Source: Rhodobacteraceae bacterium UBA2776
GTDB taxonomy: Bacteria; Pseudomonadota; Alphaproteobacteria; Rhodobacterales; Rhodobacteraceae
Length of the DNA stretch: 10,366 nt
Assembly: GCA_002352425.1 (NCBI GenBank)
Contig: DEIK01000070.1
Span: 4,699-15,064 of the forward strand
Reading direction: 5' to 3'
A program made the translations under genes and the position numbers. The notes under the pieces were generated by a model. The model made no database searches and was not told the origin of the DNA. It saw only the letters and a list, made by a program, of their open reading frames with translations. Each line of letters begins with the position of its first letter. Position 1 is the stretch's first letter. Below, in pieces: positions 5,355-10,366 of the stretch.

Positions 5355-6419
5355 ATGAGCCTGAACCGTGATGATATTCTAAAGGAACTAAGCGGCGTTA
5401 AGCTGCCTGATGGCACCGATCTGGCGGGCAGCGGTCTGGTGCAGGCGCTGGTGGTCGAGGGCGGTGCTGTGCGTTTTGTGCTCGAGGCGAAAAGCCCCGA
5501 GGATGCCGCCAATCTGGCCCAGGTGCGCGATGCGGCCGAAGAGGCTGTTCGGGGGCTTGCGGGGGTGACATCGACGTCGGTGATCCTGACGGCGCATAGC
5601 CCAACCATGCAGCCGCCAAACCTGAAACAAGCCAAAAGACCGGCCGCCCCCGAAGGCCGCCAACCGATTGCGGGTGTGAAAAACATCATTGCTGTTGGGT
5701 CGGGCAAAGGCGGGGTGGGCAAATCCACCGTGTCGTCGAACCTGGCCGTGGCGCTGGCCAAACAGGGGCGCCGTGTTGGCCTGTTGGATGCCGATATTTA
5801 CGGCCCGTCACAGCCTCGCATGTTGGGCGCGCATGATAGCCCGAAGACGGATGCGGAGGACAGGATCATCCCGCTTGTGGCGTATGGGGTCAAAATGATG
5901 TCGATCGGCCTGTTGGTGAAACCTGATCAGGCGCTGGCGTGGCGTGGGGCGATGCTGATGAAGGCGCTGCAACAATTGCTGCGCGAGGTTGCGTGGGGCG
6001 CGTTGGACGTGTTGGTGATTGATTTGCCGCCGGGCACGGGCGACGTGCAGCTGACCTTGGGCCAAAAAACCGAGGTCACGGGCACCATCATTGTGTCCAC
6101 CCCGCAAGACGTGGCGTTGTTGGATGCCCGCCGCGCCATTACCTTGTTCCAAAAACTTGAAACCCCCATTTTGGGGCTGGTTGAAAATATGTCGGCCTAT
6201 GTTTGTCCCGAGTGTGGCCATGAGGCGCATATTTTTGGACATGGCGGGGTGCGCAGTGAGGCGGCCAAACTGGGCGTGCCGTTCCTTGGTGAATTGCCAT
6301 TGGATCTGGATGTGCGCCTTGGCGGGGATGCGGGCAGCCCGGTTGCGGCGGGTGAGGGGCCGTTGGCCGAGGCCTATGCCAAACTGGCTAAAGGCTTGAT
6401 TGACGGCGGTGTGGCCTAA
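5355..6419 (+). CDS. apbC: Mrp/ApbC family P-loop iron-sulfur cluster carrier
   Basis: This protein (354 residues) is a cytosolic ATPase that carries Fe-S clusters to apo-proteins. An N-terminal MIP18/DUF59 domain (about 1-80) is joined by a Pro-rich linker to the ParA/MinD-like domain: deviant Walker A GKGGVGKS (117-124), DADIYGPSQPR (145-155), DLPPGTGD (223-230), and the cluster-binding CPEC (C284, C287) followed by IFGHGG. Length and motifs are normal for the family, also named Mrp. The frame extends 38 codons further upstream, but I prefer the ATG at 5355: AAAGGA (5340-5345) is nine bases before it, while it abuts the ATG at 5346, and the protein then begins MSLNRDDILKEL like its relatives. 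It stands alone, divergent from the DUF1127 unit. No clear terminator follows, only a weak GTCCA/TGGAC hairpin at 6464-6484. Confidence 0.93.
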   Translation: MSLNRDDILKELSGVKLPDGTDLAGSGLVQALVVEGGAVRFVLEAKSPEDAANLAQVRDAAEEAVRGLAGVTSTSVILTAHSPTMQPPNLKQAKRPAAPEGRQPIAGVKNIIAVGSGKGGVGKSTVSSNLAVALAKQGRRVGLLDADIYGPSQPRMLGAHDSPKTDAEDRIIPLVAYGVKMMSIGLLVKPDQALAWRGAMLMKALQQLLREVAWGALDVLVIDLPPGTGDVQLTLGQKTEVTGTIIVSTPQDVALLDARRAITLFQKLETPILGLVENMSAYVCPECGHEAHIFGHGGVRSEAAKLGVPFLGELPLDLDVRLGGDAGSPVAAGEGPLAEAYAKLAKGLIDGGVA

Positions 6420-6532
6420 CCGCCAAGCAAGCGGGAAATTATGGGATGGGTCGGGTGATGCCGGTCCATTCTGCATTTTTGGACGAATCTTTGGGTGAAT
6501 TTCGCAATTTTCGATCGCTGTTTTACCTCATA

Positions 6533-6546
6533 TTGATAGAAATCAA
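6533..6546. promoter_or_regulatory. FNR/FnrL box
   Basis: TTGATAGAAATCAA matches the FNR consensus TTGAT-N4-ATCAA at all ten defined positions. FnrL is the oxygen-responsive Fe-S regulator of Rhodobacterales. The site lies about 115 bp after mrp and 465 bp before mraZ, in the AT-rich part of the leader, centred near -61 to -66 if a start lies near 6601-6605. The match is exact; function is inferred. Confidence 0.55.
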
Positions 6547-6553
6547 AATATTT

Positions 6554-6568
6554 AGGGATTTTATGGGA
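6554..6568 (+). promoter_or_regulatory. possible MraZ-type repeat pair
   Basis: AGGGA (6554-6558) and TGGGA (6564-6568) are spaced exactly 10 bp start to start. MraZ of Escherichia coli binds TGGGN repeats separated by five bases upstream of its own operon. Here only one of the two repeats fits TGGGN fully, there is no third, and mraZ is over 400 bp away, so this is tentative. Confidence 0.25.
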
Positions 6569-6589
6569 CTTTTCTGAACTATTTTTGAG

Positions 6590-6605
6590 CCACTATATGT
6601 AGTGT
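6590..6605. promoter_or_regulatory. NrdR-box-like site 1
   Basis: CCACTATATGTAGTGT matches the NrdR consensus ACACTATATATAGTGT at 14 of 16 positions and is nearly self-complementary. NrdR is the repressor of ribonucleotide reductase genes. The TATATG inside could also serve as part of a -10 box. Confidence 0.45.
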
Positions 6606-6618
6606 TTCACTGACCTTG

Positions 6619-6634
6619 TATCTACATATTGTGC
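6619..6634. promoter_or_regulatory. NrdR-box-like site 2
   Basis: On the - strand this reads GCACAATATGTAGATA, sharing CACWATATGTAG with site 1 in opposite orientation and fitting one full half of the NrdR consensus. The two sites are 29 bp apart centre to centre, a little less than the roughly three helical turns usual for tandem NrdR boxes, which weakens the pair. Confidence 0.35.
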
Positions 6635-6749
6635 CACGTGTTCTTTTTATGTTCCGCCGCATTAGGGTGTTTGATCGCCGCCAAAGCCCAGCCTGTGCGG
6701 GCATTTCCCGTAAAAAACCGTTGACGCCCACGAATTCCCATGGCAAACA

Positions 6750-6763
6750 TTATCTCAAGATAA
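6750..6763. repeat. 14-bp palindrome in the dcw leader
   Basis: TTATCTCAAGATAA has perfect six-base arms around CA. It lies about 24 bp downstream of a TTGACG hexamer and overlaps the only TATAAT-like sequence near it (CATTAT, 6748-6753). It could be an operator or a small hairpin; no regulator is recognised. Confidence 0.3.
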
Positions 6764-6930
6764 CGACGGGCAATTAATTGGGGCACATAAAGAACCCCGA
6801 ACATAGGCACCTAAGTCAGGTTTCATACAGGCACCCGCTTTTATCTAACTAGAGATCCGGCGCGCGAGCGAGCAGACATCCCCCCAGGTGGCACGCGCAG
6901 TTGGACAATTCCCCGGAAACGGGACGAGGG

Positions 6931-6979
6931 CGGCGGGTTGAGTAGTGGCAGCTAACTCAAACCCGCCGTTTCCTTTTCT
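6931..6979 (+). terminator. terminator-like hairpin ahead of mraZ (probable UpsM-type RNA 3' end)
   Basis: CGGCGGGTTGAGT (6931-6943) pairs with ACTCAAACCCGCCG (6955-6968) over 13 bp with one bulged A and an 11-nt loop, followed by TTTCCTTTTCT. It is a strong intrinsic terminator shape placed only about 30 bp before the mraZ start. Such a stem ends the UpsM small RNA in the Rhodobacter dcw leader; partial read-through would then feed the division operon. Confidence 0.75.
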
Positions 6980-7010
6980 GGGAACAAGTTTTTAAGGAGG
7001 CCGCAGGCCA

Positions 7011-7511
7011 GTGTCGGGAACGTTTAGAGGTGAAGCCCACAATAAAGTGGATGCAAAGGGCAGGGTGTCTATCCCCGCCCTGTTTCGCCGTGTTCTTGAG
7101 GCCGGTGATCCTGACTGGCGCGAGGGTCTCAACCCTACCATCATTATTGTGGCGGGTGGCAAAGGGCGCAAGCAGTTGGAATGTTTCACAGCACAGGCCA
7201 TCGCCGAAGTTGACGACAAAATCCGTAAAATGCCACGTGGCTCAAAACAACGTATCGCGTTGCAGCGTTTGTATCACGCCGAAGCGATGACGACCTCGGT
7301 TGATGAAACGGGCCGTTTGGTTTTGTCCCCGAAATACCGTGAAAAGATTGGCCTGAGCAAAGAGGCCTATTTCATTGGCAATGGTGATACGTTCGAAATC
7401 TGGGATCCAGATGCTTATGAGGCTGAAATGTACAGTGGTCTGACAGCGGATGATGATTTTGATCCGGATGCCGACCCCTCAATTTACCTTGACGGTGACG
7501 AAGGGGAGTAG
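7011..7511 (+). CDS. mraZ: MraZ, transcriptional regulator of the dcw cluster
   Basis: This 166-residue protein has two SpoVT/AbrB-like halves, each with the DxxxGR signature: KVDAKGRVSIP (12-22) and SVDETGRLVLS (96-106). MraZ forms ring-shaped oligomers that bind repeats upstream of the division cluster and usually repress it. The GTG start at 7011 is supported by AAGGAGG at 6994-7000 with ten bases of spacing and by the expected SGTFRGEAHNKVD beginning. The C-terminus from about 145 is an acidic tail (TADDDFDPDADPS), longer than in E. coli MraZ. It is first in the operon, six bases ahead of rsmH, and preceded by a terminator-like stem, so expression probably depends on read-through. Confidence 0.95.
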   Translation: MSGTFRGEAHNKVDAKGRVSIPALFRRVLEAGDPDWREGLNPTIIIVAGGKGRKQLECFTAQAIAEVDDKIRKMPRGSKQRIALQRLYHAEAMTTSVDETGRLVLSPKYREKIGLSKEAYFIGNGDTFEIWDPDAYEAEMYSGLTADDDFDPDADPSIYLDGDEGE

Positions 7512-7517
7512 CGGAAG

Positions 7518-8510
7518 ATGTCTGCTCCTGATGCCCCTCATATTCCAGTCTTATTGCGCCCATTGTTGGCGGCTGTTGCCCCTGTGACGGGTCTTTGGCT
7601 GGATGGTACCTTTGGTGCGGGCGGCTACGCGCGTGGATTGCTTGCGGCGGGTGCGGACCATGTGATCGGGGTTGATCGCGACCCTTTGGCGTTCGAAATG
7701 GCGGCGGATTGGGCCGGGGAGTACGGCGACAAGCTGTCGTTCTCTCTGGGTACGTTCGGCAAACTGGACACTTACGCGGATAATTTTTTGGATGGCGTTG
7801 TGCTGGACCTTGGGGTCTCGTCAATGCAACTGGATCGCGCGGATCGCGGCTTTTCTTTCATGAAAGATGGCCCGCTGGATATGCGGATGAGCCAAACCGG
7901 TCCGTCAGCGGCTGATCTGGTCAATACTGCCAGTGAGGCCGAATTGGCCGATATCATTTTCCAATACGGCGAAGAGCGTGCCTCGCGCCGGATTGCCAAG
8001 GCGATTGTGACGGCGCGTTTGATTGCGCCCTTTGAAACCACGCTGCAGCTGGCTGACGTGATCGAGACTTGTCTGCCGCGCTCCAAGCCGGGGCAAAGCC
8101 ATCCCGCGACCCGCAGCTTTCAAGCGATCCGTATTGCGGTGAACGATGAGTTTGGCGAATTGCTGGCCGGTTTGCAGGCTGCCGAACGCGCCCTGAAACC
8201 GGGTGGCAAATTGGCTGTTGTGACATTCCATTCGCTGGAGGATCGCGTGGTTAAGCGCTACCTTGCGGCGCGCTCTGGCGGGGCGGGGCGGGCGAACCGC
8301 TATGCCCCTGAAACTGAAGACGAAAAGCCTCAATTCAAGCTAATTTCCCGCCGTGCCATTGGGCCAGACGATGAAGAACTGGCCGCGAATCCACGGTCCC
8401 GCTCGGCCAAATTACGGGTCGCAATGCGCACTGAACATCCCAGCGGTCCGATGCAGCGCACGGGATTGGGGATGCCGAAAATTTCACTAAAGGATGACGC
8501 CCATGCGTAG
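7518..8510 (+). CDS. rsmH: RsmH, 16S rRNA m4C1402 N4-methyltransferase (MraW)
   Basis: This cytosolic S-adenosylmethionine enzyme (330 residues) methylates N4 of C1402 in 16S rRNA, near the ribosomal P site. Motifs seen in order are HIPVLLRPLL (8-17), the SAM-binding DGTFGAGGYARGLL (29-42) with acidic VDRDP (52-56), DLGVSSMQLD (97-106), the RGFSFMKDGPLDMRM segment (110-124), HPATRSFQAIRIAVN (195-209), VTFHSLEDRVVK (235-246) and the terminal NPRSRSAKLR (291-300). Length and motif order are normal. The ATG follows the mraZ stop by six bases, with GGAAG just before it. Its 3' end overlaps ftsL. Confidence 0.96.
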   Translation: MSAPDAPHIPVLLRPLLAAVAPVTGLWLDGTFGAGGYARGLLAAGADHVIGVDRDPLAFEMAADWAGEYGDKLSFSLGTFGKLDTYADNFLDGVVLDLGVSSMQLDRADRGFSFMKDGPLDMRMSQTGPSAADLVNTASEAELADIIFQYGEERASRRIAKAIVTARLIAPFETTLQLADVIETCLPRSKPGQSHPATRSFQAIRIAVNDEFGELLAGLQAAERALKPGGKLAVVTFHSLEDRVVKRYLAARSGGAGRANRYAPETEDEKPQFKLISRRAIGPDDEELAANPRSRSAKLRVAMRTEHPSGPMQRTGLGMPKISLKDDAHA

Positions 8511-8850
8511 CTTTTTCTATGTTCTCTCGGCGCTGGCCATTATCGGGCTGGCCTTTTGGTCCTATCAGGAAAATTACAAAACCCGTGCCTCGCTTAAAGA
8601 GGTGTCGGGCTTGCAAAACCAGATCGGCGCAACGCGTGAAAAGCTGGCCGTGCTGCGGGCGGAATGGGCCTATTTGAATCGGCCTGAACGGCTGCGCGAG
8701 TTGGCGGAAATCAACTATGACCGTTTGGGTCTGTTGCCGCTGTCGCCCGAACAATTCGGTAAGATTGATCAGGTGGCCTTTCCGGCGCCCGACCTTGGTC
8801 CGATCACCAATCCGGTCGATGTTGTGGCCGATCTGGAGGCAAAACCATGA
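8503..8850 (+). CDS. ftsL: FtsL-like cell division protein
   Basis: This small bitopic division protein (115 residues) of the FtsL/FtsB/FtsQ complex activates septal synthesis by FtsW-FtsI. A short cytoplasmic start (MRS) is followed by one membrane helix (FFYVLSALAIIGLAFWSY, about 4-21) and a heptad-rich periplasmic helix with a LNRPERLRELA segment, and a Pro-rich tail. Recognition rests on this layout and on the position between rsmH and ftsI, since FtsL is poorly conserved. An in-frame ATG lies three codons upstream at 8494, but AAAGGA (8489-8494) overlaps it and sits eight bases before the ATG at 8503, so I prefer the latter. The start overlaps rsmH by 8 nt, and the stop overlaps the ftsI start in ATGA. 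Confidence 0.88.
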   Translation: MRSFFYVLSALAIIGLAFWSYQENYKTRASLKEVSGLQNQIGATREKLAVLRAEWAYLNRPERLRELAEINYDRLGLLPLSPEQFGKIDQVAFPAPDLGPITNPVDVVADLEAKP

Positions 8851-10366
8851 TGCGCACCCCTCTACGCCCTTTGACGCAAATTCTAAAAGCCCGCGAAGTT
8901 GGTGAAAATCCTGACGTGATTGAACGCGAAAACATTCGTGCGCGCCATGAAGTCATGCGCGACAAATCACGTATGCGCGCCGAGGGCCGCTTGCTGGTTC
9001 TGGGTGTGTTTTTTGCCTGTGCTTTTGGGGTGATCGGCCTGCGAATGGGGGTTTTGGCCGCCAGCGAACCGCATGAGCCGCGCGCGGCAGCAACAGGCGC
9101 CAGCATTACAGCTGGGCGGGCCGATATTTTGGATCGCAATGGTCGGATATTGGCCACCAACCTGACCACCCATGCCCTATATGCGCAGCCGCCTCACATG
9201 ATCGACAAGGCCCGCGTCGCCCGCGAATTGGTGGCGATTTTCTCTGATCTGGACGAGGGAAAGCTGGTGCGTCAATTCACGGGCAGCCGCAAGTTTATCT
9301 GGATACGTAAGAAAATCAGCCCCGAGCAAGTGCAAGCCGTGCATGACATTGGCGATCCTGGATTGATGTTTGGTCCCCGCGAAATGCGGCTTTACCCGAA
9401 CGGTAAACTGGCCGCGCATATTCTGGGCGGGGCATCGTTTGGACGCGAAGGCGTGCAATCGGCCGAGGTGATCGGCACGGCGGGGGTTGAGAAATCCTAT
9501 GACGAGTATCTGCGTGACCCCACATTGGATGGTCGGCCGCTGCAATTGTCGATCGACATGACCATTCAAGCCGCCACCCGCGAGGTGCTTTGGGGGGGCA
9601 TGAAATTGATGAATGCCAAAGGGGCTGCTGCCGTTTTGATGGATATACACACGGGTGAGGTGATTTCGATGGTCAGTTTGCCTGACTTTGATCCCAACAC
9701 GCGCCCGCGTGTGTTGACCGAAGGCGATGCCTCGGACAGCCCGTTGTTTAATCGCGCGGTTCAGGGGGTATATGAGCTGGGGTCCGTGTTCAAGATTTTC
9801 ACAGCGGCACAGGCGCTTGAGGTCGGTTTGGTCAACCCGTCGACGATGATCAACACCAAAGGTCCGTTGCGTTGGGGCAAGTTCAAGATCCGCGATTTCC
9901 ACAATTACGGTGCGCAATTGTCGATGACGGATGTGATCGTCAAATCCTCAAACATCGGCACGGCCAACGTGGCTGTGAAAATCGGTGTCAAACGCCAACG
10001 CGAATTTTTGGCCTCTTTGGGATTGCTTGAGGCCACGCCGGTTGAGCTGATTGAGGCCGCAGGGGCCAAGCCGTTGTTGCCGCCCAACTGGTCGGAATTG
10101 TCGACCATGACAATTTCCTATGGTCACGGATTGTCGACCAGCCCGTTGCATTTGGCGACGGCCTATTCGTCCGTGTTGAACGGCGGTTACCGTGTCACGC
10201 CAACTTTGTTGCGCCAAAACGGCCCGCGCAAGGGCGTATCCGTTGTGTCGGAACGCACCTCGGCGCAAGCACGTTCGATGTTGCGCCAGGTTGTGGTGCG
10301 CGGCACGGCGTCCTTTGGCGAGGTCGAAGGCTATGCCGTCGGTGGCAAAACCGGCACCGCAGACAA
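8847..10366 (+). CDS. ftsI: FtsI (PBP3), septal peptidoglycan transpeptidase, 3' truncated
   Basis: The frame is open for 506 codons to the right edge; the family is usually near 580-600 residues, so the last part is outside. FtsI crosslinks peptidoglycan at the septum. A basic cytoplasmic N-terminus of about 47 residues precedes one membrane helix (LLVLGVFFACAFGVIGL, 49-65). The PBP dimerisation domain begins at RADILDRNGRILATNL, and the transpeptidase domain holds all three active-site motifs: S313-V-F-K316 in YELGSVFKIFT, S367-S-N369 in VKSSNIGTANV, and K501-T-G in GGKTGTA at the very end of the window. The ATG shares ATGA with the ftsL stop, indicating coupled translation. The class B high-molecular-weight fold and the dcw position make FtsI, not PBP2 (mrdA), the call. 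Confidence 0.96.
   Translation, partial: MMRTPLRPLTQILKAREVGENPDVIERENIRARHEVMRDKSRMRAEGRLLVLGVFFACAFGVIGLRMGVLAASEPHEPRAAATGASITAGRADILDRNGRILATNLTTHALYAQPPHMIDKARVARELVAIFSDLDEGKLVRQFTGSRKFIWIRKKISPEQVQAVHDIGDPGLMFGPREMRLYPNGKLAAHILGGASFGREGVQSAEVIGTAGVEKSYDEYLRDPTLDGRPLQLSIDMTIQAATREVLWGGMKLMNAKGAAAVLMDIHTGEVISMVSLPDFDPNTRPRVLTEGDASDSPLFNRAVQGVYELGSVFKIFTAAQALEVGLVNPSTMINTKGPLRWGKFKIRDFHNYGAQLSMTDVIVKSSNIGTANVAVKIGVKRQREFLASLGLLEATPVELIEAAGAKPLLPPNWSELSTMTISYGHGLSTSPLHLATAYSSVLNGGYRVTPTLLRQNGPRKGVSVVSERTSAQARSMLRQVVVRGTASFGEVEGYAVGGKTGTAD

Larger units (their letters stand above)
6420..7010 (+). other. gene-poor leader of the dcw cluster
   Basis: About 590 bp without a convincing gene lie between mrp and mraZ. 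The first 200 bp are AT-rich and carry an FNR box, two NrdR-like boxes and GGGA repeats. The later part is GC-richer and holds small hairpins (GGGG/CCCC at 6780-6797; CCCG-GAAA-CGGG at 6912-6923) and a terminator-like stem just before mraZ. In Rhodobacter sphaeroides the dcw cluster likewise has an unusually long leader that gives rise to the small RNA UpsM. An equivalent RNA ending near 6980 is likely here, but its 5' end cannot be placed: the only -35-like hexamer, TTGACG at 6721-6726, has no -10 at standard spacing. Confidence 0.55.

Noticed and set aside
5808..6476. 222-codon open frame on the - strand across mrp
   Set aside because: The + strand has the Walker and CxxC motifs of Mrp. The antisense product is a Gln/His/Arg-rich shadow typical of GC-rich third positions.
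6649..6777. Short + strand frame (about 42 codons) after the NrdR-like boxes, as a possible target gene of that promoter
   Set aside because: It has no Shine-Dalgarno sequence before the ATG, basic low-information residues, and no resemblance to a ribonucleotide reductase or any small protein I know.
6622..6810. 62-codon open frame on the - strand in the dcw leader
   Set aside because: It has no ribosome site and no recognisable domain, and it covers the leader elements and one NrdR-like box. Chance is the simpler reading.
6420..7010. RNase P RNA in the mraZ leader
   Set aside because: The universal GAGGAAAGTCC-type core was not found on either strand.

Overview
The window looks like chromosomal DNA from a marine alphaproteobacterium of the Rhodobacteraceae (Roseobacter/Rhodobacter group). 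The basis is the style of the proteins, a DUF1127 gene followed by anti-Shine-Dalgarno hairpin RNAs (an arrangement described in Rhodobacter), and a division (dcw) cluster opening with mraZ behind a long leader with a terminator-like hairpin. No rRNA, tRNA, CRISPR array, insertion sequence or phage gene was seen.

Region 1 (1-3737) is a glucosylglycerate module. A 5'-truncated GH13 sugar phosphorylase on the + strand converges on a two-gene - strand operon: a HAD-IIB sugar-phosphoglycerate phosphatase followed, with an 8-nt overlap, by a GT81-type glucosyl-3-phosphoglycerate synthase. Synthase and phosphatase would make the compatible solute glucosylglycerate, and the phosphorylase would recover it as glucose-1-phosphate and glycerate. 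The two convergent stop codons lie in one perfect inverted repeat.

Region 2 (3738-4650) looks like an eroded joint: the C-terminal stub of an Lrp/AsnC regulator, an AT-richer orphan gene for a small two-helix membrane protein, and a structured stretch ending in a T tract.

Region 3 (4696-5240), on the - strand, holds a 71-residue DUF1127 gene (resembling Rhodobacter ccaF1), a heat-shock-sigma-like promoter upstream, and four hairpins downstream whose loops show CCTCCTCCC or close variants. They are best read as two tandem two-hairpin RNAs of the CcsR/cuckoo type. A 17-bp near-perfect palindrome separates this unit from the divergent gene mrp (apbC), a P-loop Fe-S carrier (5355-6419).

Region 4 (6420-7010) is a gene-poor 590-bp leader before the division cluster. 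It contains a perfect FNR box, two NrdR-box-like sites, a pair of 10-bp-spaced GGGA repeats that may be MraZ sites, small palindromes and a terminator-like hairpin just ahead of mraZ. The last matches the layout of the UpsM small RNA described in Rhodobacter sphaeroides.

Region 5 (7011-10366) is the start of the dcw operon: mraZ, rsmH, ftsL and ftsI (open at the right edge), tightly packed with overlaps between rsmH/ftsL and ftsL/ftsI. They link transcriptional control, 16S rRNA methylation and septal peptidoglycan synthesis.
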